Source: Gemmatimonadota bacterium
Lineage (GTDB): Bacteria; Gemmatimonadota; Gemmatimonadetes; Gemmatimonadales; Gemmatimonadaceae
DNA: 48,348 nt
Direction of reading: 5' to 3'
Assembly (NCBI GenBank): GCA_003221805.1
Contig: QHUA01000135.1
Location: 1-48,348, forward strand
Shown: piece after piece, positions 32,269 to 40,082 of the stretch
Layout of the letters: the number at the start of each line of letters is the position of its first letter
Numbering within the stretch: position 1 is the first letter of the stretch
Program-made: the position numbers and the translations under genes
Notes under the pieces: generated by a model
The model's input: the letters and a program-made list of their open reading frames with translations, nothing else
What the model was told of the DNA's origin: nothing
Database searches by the model: none

Positions 32269-33234
32269 GTGACTGCGACCAGCCCTCACCACGCCGGAAT
32301 CGGTGAACAAACCCGCCACCAGATCGAATCCGTGCGCGAGTTCAATCGCTTCTACACGCGTCTGATCGGTGTCCTGAACCGCGATTACCTCGATTCGCCC
32401 TTCTCCCTGGCCGAGGGTCGCGTGCTGATGGAGGTTTACTACCGAAAAACCACCACCGCCTCGGTAATCATTCAGGCGCTGGGTATCGATGCCGGGTACC
32501 TGAGTCGCATGCTGCGAGGATTCGAGCGACGCAGCCTCCTCGCCAAGGCTGGGTCCGTGGACGACGGGCGACAAAAGCCGCTGAGCCTGTCGCGCACGGG
32601 GCGCAAAGCGTTCGAGGCGCTCGAGGCGCGCCAGCGCGAGGTACTCGCCAAGACCCTCAAGCCGGTCGCGTCCCACCGTCGCACTCAACTCATTGGATCG
32701 ATGCACAGGATCCAGCGTATTCTCGATGCGCCAGCCGAGAATCGCGCGCCCTACACTTTCCGGTCGCTGCGGCCCGGCGACATTGGGTGGGTGACGCACC
32801 GCCAGGGGATCATTTATTACGAGGAATACGGTTGGGACGAGCGGTTCGAAGCGCTCTGCGGGGAAATTCTCGCCCACTTCGTCCAGAACCTCGATGCCAA
32901 ACGGGAACGAGCCTGGATCGCCGAGCGCGATGGCGAGATCGTCGGATCGATTTTTTGTGTCAGGAAATCGGCGGCAGTCGCGCAGCTGCGCCTTCTCTAC
33001 GTGGAGCCTACCACGCGTGGCCTGGGCATTGGTACGCGACTCGTCGACGAATGCGTCGACTTCGCGCGGCGGGCGGGTTACCGAAGGATGATGCTGTGGA
33101 CCAACAGCGTTCTCGACTCAGCGCGCCGGATCTACGAGCGCAAAGGATTCGGGCTGGTCAAGGAAGAGCGGCATCACAGCTTTGGCAAGAATCTCGTCGG
33201 CCAGAACTGGGAGCTGGATCTGAGGGGCAGCTAG
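32269..33234 (+). CDS. MarR-GNAT fusion protein
   Basis: Residues about 15-150 form a MarR winged-helix domain (YFRKT-like MEVYYRKTTTASVII, YLSRMLRGFERRSLLAK, DDGRQKPLSLSRTGRKAF). Residues about 158-318 form a GNAT acetyltransferase domain with the acetyl-CoA loop VEPTTRGLGIGTRLVDE and the C-terminal SARRIYERKGFGLVKEE. Such two-domain proteins are widespread and mostly uncharacterised; they may couple acetylation of a small molecule to its sensing. Start is GTG at 32269. A TTGAC dyad upstream suggests self-regulation. Confidence 0.9.
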   Translation: MTATSPHHAGIGEQTRHQIESVREFNRFYTRLIGVLNRDYLDSPFSLAEGRVLMEVYYRKTTTASVIIQALGIDAGYLSRMLRGFERRSLLAKAGSVDDGRQKPLSLSRTGRKAFEALEARQREVLAKTLKPVASHRRTQLIGSMHRIQRILDAPAENRAPYTFRSLRPGDIGWVTHRQGIIYYEEYGWDERFEALCGEILAHFVQNLDAKRERAWIAERDGEIVGSIFCVRKSAAVAQLRLLYVEPTTRGLGIGTRLVDECVDFARRAGYRRMMLWTNSVLDSARRIYERKGFGLVKEERHHSFGKNLVGQNWELDLRGS

Positions 33235-33264
33235 GGGCTGAGTGCTCGCGGCTAGGAGCTCGGC
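33230..33264. repeat. Degenerate GCTNNNN heptamers across a stop codon
   Basis: Five 7-bp units beginning GCT run in phase: GCTAGGG, GCTGAGT, GCTCGCG, GCTAGGA, GCTCGGC. The first unit contains the TAG stop codon of the MarR-GNAT gene (33232-33234). Confidence 0.7.
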
Positions 33265-33314
33265 GTCTTCGGCTTGTCCGCGAACGTCACCGGACGGCCT
33301 CAATTGCAACAGGG

Positions 33315-33761
33315 TTACGCGAATCCCGGATACATCAGCGTCGGACTGCGCGCCGGGAAATGCACGACCTGTTGGTCATAGCGGACGGGATTCCGCAACC
33401 ACTCCTCGGCGTCTCCCCTGCTCTGGAACGCGCGGATCGTGACCTTGCCCTGATCCGACATCGCCTCCAGCATTCGTCCCTTGCCGTAATCGGCCGGATT
33501 GTGGGTGACGATAGCCCACGCGTGCGGCCCGATCTCTTCGGCCATCACCTGCAAGTAGTAGAGTGCTTCTCGCAGGTAATCGATGGACGCAGTGTTGGGA
33601 TCAGCTGGCTTGCGATCCCAAAGAAAGTTCATCCCCGGATGGAATTCGGGGTCAGCAATCGCTTCTTCGACGACTTCTCTGACGCGCGCAATCGTCGGGA
33701 ACTCGTTCCAATACAATGTCACCAGTTTGCGCGCGGTGTCGATTCGATAAACTGGGTGCAT
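33315..33761 (-). CDS. Hypothetical SpoIIAA/STAS-like protein
   Basis: The ATG at 33761 begins MHPVYRIDTARKLVTLYWNE, a beta-strand pattern like the small SpoIIAA/STAS-like proteins in which a host surveys itself with strand-helix repeats. The 148-residue product continues with VVEEAIADPEFHPGMNFLWD and AWAIVTHNPADYGKGRMLEA, typical of this fold, and ends RSPTLMYPGFA. A longer start at 33842 would add a Cys-containing tail translated from repeat DNA and is unlikely. Family identity is tentative and function unknown. Confidence 0.6.
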   Translation of the reverse strand: MHPVYRIDTARKLVTLYWNEFPTIARVREVVEEAIADPEFHPGMNFLWDRKPADPNTASIDYLREALYYLQVMAEEIGPHAWAIVTHNPADYGKGRMLEAMSDQGKVTIRAFQSRGDAEEWLRNPVRYDQQVVHFPARSPTLMYPGFA

Positions 33762-33874
33762 ACCAGTCCGCGAAGGTTTGGACTGGCATATATGGCAAGA
33801 GTCTCGCCAGTTTTTTTCTTGGAGTTGAGGGGCTGATTTCACGGCCGGCCGTGGATTTGGGCGCTAACTGGGCA

Positions 33875-34002
33875 CTACAAAACCAAAGCTCGGAGCTATA
33901 GAGGCTGACTAAGCTTGAAGCTCCCTGCTTTAGTTTTGTGGATGCCAGATCGGGCGAAGGTATACGGCCCGCCTTGACAATCAGATCAACGGCCCGCCTT
34001 GA
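33875..34002. repeat. Palindromic intergenic element, copy 2
   Basis: This gap contains a shorter relative of the element at 23705-23992. The right arm 33919-33941 is identical over 23 bp to 23933-23955 (AGCTCCCTGCTTTAGTTTTG then TGG). The left arm 33875-33897 is its degenerate reverse complement (about 18 of 23). Two copies of a CGGCCCGCCTTGA end follow (about 33965 and 33990), against one in copy 1. The element ends 1 bp before the stop codon of the DUF2314-like gene. Confidence 0.8.
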
Positions 34003-34003
34003 G

Positions 34004-34543
34004 TCAGTCGCTGACGGTATTGGTCAGGCAGGTCCGCGGCGGCTCGTAACCATCGAGGAATTTGCCGACGACGTTTCCCTCTTCGGTGCCGTCGGGCTTG
34101 GCGATCAACCAGTCCCGGAGATCGGATTCCGGGAAAGAGTAGCGATCACCGAGATGGTAGCCGTGTACGACTTCAACGCGATTCCAGATCTTCCCGCTGA
34201 TCCTGCCATCCTGAATGCTCTCGACGGCGATGAATACCTGTTCGCGGCGATCCTGATCGTCGACGAGCAGCGTGGTCACGAAAAAGCTGTGACGCGGTGG
34301 AAGGCCGGCGAGATAGCGCTGTCGCGCTTTTGGCCAGGTAGCCCTTGCCTGCGCGATGTAGGGCTGCATCGCTCGGTCCATCGCCGTCCAGATGCATTTC
34401 TCCGTCGTCTGCACCGGCGAATCGCTGGGCGCGTTCGGCGCCAGCTCCGGAGCGGCCTGGCCGACAAGAAGAGCGGGTGAGAAAGCGATCAGCGCCGCCG
34501 CCAGACCGGCGCGGCGCATGGAGAGAAGAGATGTCCATGACAT
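34004..34543 (-). CDS. Exported DUF2314-like protein
   Basis: A signal peptide (about 1-28, ending LLVGQA) is followed by a compact domain: ARATWPKARQRYLAGLPPRH, REQVFIAVESIQDGRISGKI, then a GDRYSFPESDLRDWLI block and EEGNVVGKFLDGYEPP. This order of features resembles DUF2314 proteins, short beta-rich proteins of unknown role that share the SDxSDW-like strand and the VxGK ending. One Cys pair (in EKCIW and PRTCL) could form a disulfide in the periplasm. It diverges into a 215-bp gap before the lipoprotein gene. Confidence 0.6.
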   Translation of the reverse strand: MSWTSLLSMRRAGLAAALIAFSPALLVGQAAPELAPNAPSDSPVQTTEKCIWTAMDRAMQPYIAQARATWPKARQRYLAGLPPRHSFFVTTLLVDDQDRREQVFIAVESIQDGRISGKIWNRVEVVHGYHLGDRYSFPESDLRDWLIAKPDGTEEGNVVGKFLDGYEPPRTCLTNTVSD

Positions 34544-34658
34544 GCATCAAAGACGAATCCGAAACGAGGCCGGCAACCCTCGATGACAAGTGCGTCACAC
34601 AGGATTCATGAAGCCGTCATGATTTGTCATATTGTGTAGGCTGCGCTATGATAAAGCG

Positions 34659-34732
34659 CGCGGCCTCTAGTCGTTGCGGGGCTTCCAGCAGCCGCTGCGA
34701 GTCGACGGCTGGCGCACCGACTAGAGACCGCG
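34659..34732. repeat. Imperfect inverted repeat near the lipoprotein 3' end
   Basis: Arms 34659-34678 and 34713-34732 pair at about 17 of 20 positions, with a perfect CTCTAGTCG/CGACTAGAG core, and enclose a second small stem (CAGCCG/CGGCTG). It lies 27 bp after the stop of the small lipoprotein gene. It may act as a 3' structure. The rest of this gap (34544-34758) shows no other feature. Confidence 0.55.
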
Positions 34733-34758
34733 TTGCTATTTGTTACAGCGCTTGCCGT

Positions 34759-35181
34759 CTACTGCCCGCCCACTGGTGGCCGCTGCGGACTTCCCAAGCC
34801 CACGTCGCCGTGACCCTGGGATCCGATCCAGATCGCGCCACCCAGAATTGCACCCGCGATCAGGAGTGAGCGCGCGACCTGCACGTGCTTGCGATCGATC
34901 CGTCCGATGAAGCGCGACGGAATCGCCACCAGCTGACCGTGAAAGGCCTCGTTGTCGGAAGATTCGCGACCGACTTCGCGCACGGCGATCGTAAGGGCGG
35001 AGTCACTGATGGAGCTGACTTCACCCTCGACCGTCGTGACCGATATGCCCAGTGGTCCGAGCACCTGGCTGCGGCCTTCCTCGTTCAGCGAGAGCCGCAC
35101 CGTTCCATTCGATGGTGTAACCGAGGTGGTAACTGGCGCGTACGTGGAGCACGCGCCAGCTACCAGAATCACCCCGACCAT
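34759..35181 (-). CDS. Small lipoprotein coupled to SusD
   Basis: ATG 35181 overlaps the SusD stop in TGATG. The 140-residue product starts MVGVILVAGAC, a short lipoprotein signal. The mature part is beta-rich (GTVRLSLNEEGRSQVLG, VTTVEGEVSSISDSALTIAV, GQLVAIPSRFIGRID) and ends with a glycine-rich hydrophobic helix SLLIAGAILGGAIWIG. I recognise no named family. Tight coupling suggests it belongs to the SusCD uptake complex or its regulation. Confidence 0.72.
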   Translation of the reverse strand: MVGVILVAGACSTYAPVTTSVTPSNGTVRLSLNEEGRSQVLGPLGISVTTVEGEVSSISDSALTIAVREVGRESSDNEAFHGQLVAIPSRFIGRIDRKHVQVARSLLIAGAILGGAIWIGSQGHGDVGLGSPQRPPVGGQ

Positions 35182-36524
35182 CAGCCGGCCAGACACGGCT
35201 GGCCCGTTCCGTCGGACGTTGCGTTCGGTGGATCGTTGGGATTTCTCGATCCATTGAAGCCCTGTCCGGCAGGCGGAATGTTGGTGTTGGTAAACCGCTC
35301 GTTCGGATCGTAGTACATCCGCCCCGGCATTTTCTCCCCTGCCTGGGTCGGCGGGAAATTCGGCGTGCACGTTCTCTTGTAATCGTTCCACGCCTCGTGA
35401 CCGACCTGGAAATCTGCGATGTACTTCTCGGTCAGGATCTCATTCAGCAGCGTCTGACCTGCAACTGCTTCCGCGGCCAGGCCGTGGTTCGCTCTCTCCT
35501 GATTCAACTTCGAGAGCGCCGTCACTTGATCACCGGTGCGATACGCCGCCTCGGCCCAGATCAGAGTGTTCTCATCGTAAGTGACGAAGGGCTGCTGGAA
35601 ACTCGGAGCCAGCCTCGCGTCGCTCAGTCTGGTGGCTGCGGCGTTGAAGTAATCGGCACGCCGGGGATCGTTTCGGTTTTCCAGCAGCGTTACGAACTGC
35701 TGGTCGGCGATGAGATATCCGCCGCGTCCCGCCGTTACCTCGAACTGATAGTAGAAGTTGGTCTCGGCGGAGTTGCTGGTGAACGCGCCGACGTACGTGC
35801 CAGCGTTGGAAGAAATGCCCTGCTGGGCCTCAGTCAGCGCCTGCGCGTACGCGCCTGGCCGAACCTCCGCGGTGTGCATGTAGAACCGCGCCTTCAACGT
35901 GTGCGCTAGTGCGGTCCACAAGCCGGCGTCGCCGCCGTAAACGAGGTCAGAGCCGGCGGGCGTGGCGCTCGTTGGCGCGGTGCTCGCCAGATTGGCGATC
36001 GCGGCGGTCAGCAGCTTCTCCACCGAGTCGTAGACCGCGAGCTGGTTGTCCAGCGGCGGATTCGCCTCGTTGGTGAGAGCGTGCGAGTAAACCAGATCGC
36101 CGAACAAATCGGCACCGGTTCCCATCGTGATCGCTTCCTGCACCTGCAGAATCCCGAGGAACGCGAAATTCTGCGCGTCCCGGGTGATTTTTTGTGCCCG
36201 TACGATGTCGACCAGACCGCCGGCGGCGTAGAGGCCGACGTTGAATCCGCTCTGGATCCCTTCATCGTAGAGATAGTTGTAGATGCTTTGATACTGGTTC
36301 TGGCCCCCTGCGAACTCGCGGGCCCACATTCCGGTGACTCTCGCCGGATCGCTGCCGAGTAACGCCCAGATCGCCGCCTCCGCGCCCATGAACAGCTGGC
36401 TCGGAGTTGCGACGCTCGGACGGTTCGGATCCGTGCCGAGGTCTCCTCCCGTCAGAAAATCGGTCTTGCAACTCGTTGCCATCAGACCACCGGCAACGAG
36501 GGCAAGATATCGAAGTTTTATCAC
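35181..36524 (-). CDS. SusD/RagB-like outer-membrane lipoprotein
   Basis: GTG 36524 has GGAGA six bases upstream and gives a lipoprotein signal ending GLMATSC. The 447-residue protein is helical with the SusD/RagB plan: NRPSVATPSQLFMGAEAAIW, TPR-like helices, YDSVEKLLTAAIANL, GLWTALAHTLKARFYMH and the late FVTYDENTLIWAEAAYRTG and LTEKYIADFQVGHEAWNDYKR. SusD proteins bind nutrient at the cell surface and cap the SusC barrel. No glycoside hydrolase lies nearby, so the cargo need not be a sugar; peptides or other oligomers are possible. Confidence 0.9.
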   Translation of the reverse strand: MIKLRYLALVAGGLMATSCKTDFLTGGDLGTDPNRPSVATPSQLFMGAEAAIWALLGSDPARVTGMWAREFAGGQNQYQSIYNYLYDEGIQSGFNVGLYAAGGLVDIVRAQKITRDAQNFAFLGILQVQEAITMGTGADLFGDLVYSHALTNEANPPLDNQLAVYDSVEKLLTAAIANLASTAPTSATPAGSDLVYGGDAGLWTALAHTLKARFYMHTAEVRPGAYAQALTEAQQGISSNAGTYVGAFTSNSAETNFYYQFEVTAGRGGYLIADQQFVTLLENRNDPRRADYFNAAATRLSDARLAPSFQQPFVTYDENTLIWAEAAYRTGDQVTALSKLNQERANHGLAAEAVAGQTLLNEILTEKYIADFQVGHEAWNDYKRTCTPNFPPTQAGEKMPGRMYYDPNERFTNTNIPPAGQGFNGSRNPNDPPNATSDGTGQPCLAG

Positions 36525-36541
36525 TGCAATTCTCCTTGTCC

Positions 36542-39500
36542 TTACCGGTTTAGGCTGAATGACAACACGAACGAACGGGACTGCGGATTGGCGAACCAAT
36601 CCAGACCCTGGGTCAGGTACTCGGAACCCGCGTTGTTGACTTCGGGATCAAAGCCGCGGTACTGCGTCCACGTCTTGAGGTTGCGTCCCGCGATGCGAAC
36701 GTCCGCCGAGCTGAAGCCGGTCAGGTTCTTCACGAATGACTGATCGAGCGTGAAGGTCAGCCCGATCTCGCGCAGCTTGACCCAGCCCGCGTCTTCCATG
36801 AACTGCTCGCCGGGGCCAGTGAAGCCTCCGCCGGTGCCGACGATGCTCAACCATCTCTCCCAAGCCTGGGGAGTGGTCAACCCGACTACACCCTTCCCTG
36901 GTCCAGCGACGTCGGGATAGGTCTTGGTGTCGTAGTCGACGCCGTACTGGCCGGTGCCGCCGCGGCGATCCGTGTCCTTGTGCGTGCCGAAGACGTACAG
37001 CGCGCCACGAGTGCCGTCGTACTGGGTGCCCCCCTTCTTGACGTCGAGGAGCCCGGACAGCGTGACTTTGTTGAGAATCTTGAACGACGTCGAGTAAGAC
37101 ATCGTGTACTTGGGATGTGGATCGCCAATGACGCGGATCTCGGGATCAGCGACCGGCAGACCATTGGGCCCAAGGAACAGCGCATTGGGCTTGAAGCCAC
37201 CGGGCGTCGCCGCGCACAGAGCGTCGATGTTCTGGGTGCCTGCCATCCCGGGCACCGGTATCTGAGTTCCGCGACCGCAGCGGACGAACCCGGTGCCGAT
37301 GATCACACCCGGCGCATAGCCAATCACGTCAGCACCTTCAGCTTCGTTGGCGCCGAATCCCTCCAGCAGGTCGAAGATCTGCGCGCCACCCAGGTCCGTG
37401 ACCTTGCCGCGGTTGCGCCCGAACTGAACGCCGAGCTCCCACGCCAGGTTCTGAGTGGTATACGGCCGAGCGTTGAATGAGATCTCGAGTCCCTTGTTGG
37501 TCAGCGCCCCTGTGTTCTGAAATGCGCTCGTGTAACCGGTCGCAGCTGCGTTCACCGTGATCGGCAGAATTACATCGGTGGATTTCTTGTTGTAGCCGAC
37601 GATCGAGACATCAATCTTCTGGTCAAGGAACCCAAGGTCGGCTCCAATTTCCGTCTCCTTCTGCAGCTCTGGGCGCAACGACGTATTGCCGAGCCGGAGG
37701 CTGCTCGTGACGCCCGGCACGCCGCCAATCGAGCTGCGCAGCGCGTCTCCGTAACCGGATCCGAACTGGACGATCGTACTCAGTGCGTTCAGCGCAGAAT
37801 AGACGTCGGGCTCTCGCCCGGTCTCCCCGTACGCCACGCGGAGTTTGCCAAAGCTCAGTAGTCCGCTCTGCTGGTCGCCGTGCAAAAGATTGGTGAACGT
37901 CCAGGCTGCAGACGCTTTCTTGAAGGTGTGACGCCGCTGCGACGCCCCGAAAGTCGAAAAACCATCGTTGCGAAGCCCGGCGGTCAGGTAGACCTGATTG
38001 TACAGATTCAGCTCGCCCTGGCCGAAGTAGCTCTCGATGTGCCGCAGCGATTTGAACTCGAGACCCGTCTGGGCGACCGTGTTCTCGATCGACAGCGGTG
38101 CCGGCGCAATCAGGCCTTCTCCCTGCGCCGAGAGCTGGCGATAGCGACGTGAGTTCAGGTTCTGACCAAGCGTGAACGTGGCGTTGACGTTCCCGCCCTG
38201 ATCGTAGGTCGCGGCCGCCAGCAGGTTGTGGTCGATGATCAGGTTGGTCTGATCCGCTCGAATCACACTGCCTGCCGCATCATTCGCCGACGTCAGCGGC
38301 AATGCTTGCAAACGAGAGTCCGTGTAGTAGTCGCCGCCGAGCGTCTCCTTCACGTTCAGCCACGTGAGCGGACGCCACTCAATATTGAAATTGGAAAGCG
38401 CGCGTCCGACCTCGCTGCGATTGCCCGTGCTCGCCTGCGCGAAGAATGGATTGTCGTAATACGCGCAGCAGTTGAACGCTTCCACACTCGTCGCGTTCGG
38501 GAACCTGTAGGTGCGCTGCAATCCGAACGAGTTGAGATACGGCTGGTTGTTGAAAGCCGGGGGCGTCCTCAGCGCACCGATGAGCAGGCCGGAGACATCG
38601 TTGCCGTGTTGCACGAACAGACCGCGCGCATCGACGTAATTGAAATTGCCGCTGAGCGTGACCTTGCTGCCAACCTCCTGCGTTCCCTTCAGCCGGAAGC
38701 TGGCCCGGTTGTACTTGTTGTTCGGGCCCTTGATGATGCCGTTCTGATTCGTCAGACCAACCGAAGAGAAAAAGGTTGTCCGGTCGTTGCCGCCGGAGAT
38801 CTGAACGTTGTCGTCCGCCGTCAGTCCGGTTTGGAACAGCTCGCCCATGTGATCGTACGTCTGCGTCCCGCCAGGAAGTTTTGCTCCCCAGGAGGTTCTG
38901 CCGGCGGTTGGCGAGCAATCCGGCGTACTGCCGCAGGTCGCGGCGGCATCCGGAATTGGTCCTGCTGCCCGCGCCAGCGAACCCTGCGCGTAATCGTGCT
39001 GCAGGAAATCGACGAGCCGCGGCTTGTCGAAGCTGAGCGTCGAAGAAACACTGACGCGCGTGACGCCGGCGTGGCCGCGCTTGGTCGTGATCAACACGAC
39101 ACCGTTGGCCGCGCGCGCGCCGTAGATAGCCGACGCCGCGGATCCTTTGAGGATCTCGATGCTCTCTATGTCCGCCGGATTTAAGTCGGCGGCGCGATTC
39201 GGCGTAACGGTTCCACCCTGACGGTCAGAGAGGTTTCCGAGGTTTACGGCCAGAAACGACGTAGAGATGGTTTGATTGTCGATCGGCTGACCATCGACGA
39301 CGAACAGCGGTTGATTGGTGCCTGTCAGTGACGCTTCACCGCGGATCACCACCGATGCACCCGCGCCCGGCTCACCGGACTGGGTGCGCACGTTCACGTT
39401 CGGCGCCTTGGCAGCCAACGCGGCGATTATGTTCTGCGGCTCGTTGGACCGCCGGAGGGCCGAGCTGTCGACTCTATTGATGGTGACGCCTAGCCTTTCG

Positions 39501-39877
39501 CGGGTAGTCGACATGCCCGCGCCGGTCACGACCACTTCACCGAGGTGGAATGGATTGACCGGAAGTGTGAAGTTCTCGTTCAGCGTCGCGCCCGGCGTGA
39601 GCGCGATCGATACCGAGCGAGCGGTGTAACCAATGACGCGCGCCGTCAGCGTCACCGTTGCTCCCGTTGCCCGGCTGGCTGGGACGACGAAAGTGTAGCT
39701 GCCGTCGTCGTTGGTCTGGGCGCCGATATTGGTACCGGCGATGAACACTGCTGCGCCCCCGAGGGGCGCGCCCACATCGCTCGTCACGCGGCCGGTGATG
39801 GTCGTTCCGCTTTGCGCGAACGCCACCGTCGCCGTCAACGCCAATGCGGTGATGGCCGACAAAAGATGTCTTTGCAT
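36542..39877 (-). CDS. SusC/RagA-like TonB-dependent outer-membrane transporter
   Basis: The 1111-residue protein has a signal peptide (to about 21), a carboxypeptidase-regulatory-like domain (ITGRVTSDVGAPLGGAAVFI, about 25-105), a plug domain (about 115-235, VVIRGEASLTGTNQPLFVVD, then GQPIDNQT) and a C-terminal beta-barrel ending LSFSLNR with the terminal aromatic/hydrophobic pattern. This is the SusC/RagA type. It is the first gene of the SusC-SusD-lipoprotein operon, 17 bp before SusD. CAGGAGAGTGG precedes the ATG. The 205-bp gap to the divergent histidine kinase likely holds both promoters; I see no clear operator. Confidence 0.95.
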   Translation of the reverse strand: MQRHLLSAITALALTATVAFAQSGTTITGRVTSDVGAPLGGAAVFIAGTNIGAQTNDDGSYTFVVPASRATGATVTLTARVIGYTARSVSIALTPGATLNENFTLPVNPFHLGEVVVTGAGMSTTRERLGVTINRVDSSALRRSNEPQNIIAALAAKAPNVNVRTQSGEPGAGASVVIRGEASLTGTNQPLFVVDGQPIDNQTISTSFLAVNLGNLSDRQGGTVTPNRAADLNPADIESIEILKGSAASAIYGARAANGVVLITTKRGHAGVTRVSVSSTLSFDKPRLVDFLQHDYAQGSLARAAGPIPDAAATCGSTPDCSPTAGRTSWGAKLPGGTQTYDHMGELFQTGLTADDNVQISGGNDRTTFFSSVGLTNQNGIIKGPNNKYNRASFRLKGTQEVGSKVTLSGNFNYVDARGLFVQHGNDVSGLLIGALRTPPAFNNQPYLNSFGLQRTYRFPNATSVEAFNCCAYYDNPFFAQASTGNRSEVGRALSNFNIEWRPLTWLNVKETLGGDYYTDSRLQALPLTSANDAAGSVIRADQTNLIIDHNLLAAATYDQGGNVNATFTLGQNLNSRRYRQLSAQGEGLIAPAPLSIENTVAQTGLEFKSLRHIESYFGQGELNLYNQVYLTAGLRNDGFSTFGASQRRHTFKKASAAWTFTNLLHGDQQSGLLSFGKLRVAYGETGREPDVYSALNALSTIVQFGSGYGDALRSSIGGVPGVTSSLRLGNTSLRPELQKETEIGADLGFLDQKIDVSIVGYNKKSTDVILPITVNAAATGYTSAFQNTGALTNKGLEISFNARPYTTQNLAWELGVQFGRNRGKVTDLGGAQIFDLLEGFGANEAEGADVIGYAPGVIIGTGFVRCGRGTQIPVPGMAGTQNIDALCAATPGGFKPNALFLGPNGLPVADPEIRVIGDPHPKYTMSYSTSFKILNKVTLSGLLDVKKGGTQYDGTRGALYVFGTHKDTDRRGGTGQYGVDYDTKTYPDVAGPGKGVVGLTTPQAWERWLSIVGTGGGFTGPGEQFMEDAGWVKLREIGLTFTLDQSFVKNLTGFSSADVRIAGRNLKTWTQYRGFDPEVNNAGSEYLTQGLDWFANPQSRSFVLSFSLNR

Positions 39878-40082
39878 ACAGCTCCACTCTCCTGAGTGCG
39901 TGATAAGCGCAATGTGAGAATGGGCGCAGATGCTAGATAGAGATTTGAGGTGCCGAAGCTGTTAAGGAGTTGTAGTTGGTTTGTATGGCTATGTGTCAGA
40001 TTTTACAATTCGCATACATCGCCGCTCGCGCGGCCACCAGCTCCGGGCCATATAGTATGCGCTGGTCTCACCCGTCCATGAC

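Noticed and set aside
34640-34740. Possible tRNA in the hairpin-rich gap
   Set aside because: The stems do not form a cloverleaf and no T-loop (GGTTCAAATCC-like) sequence is present.
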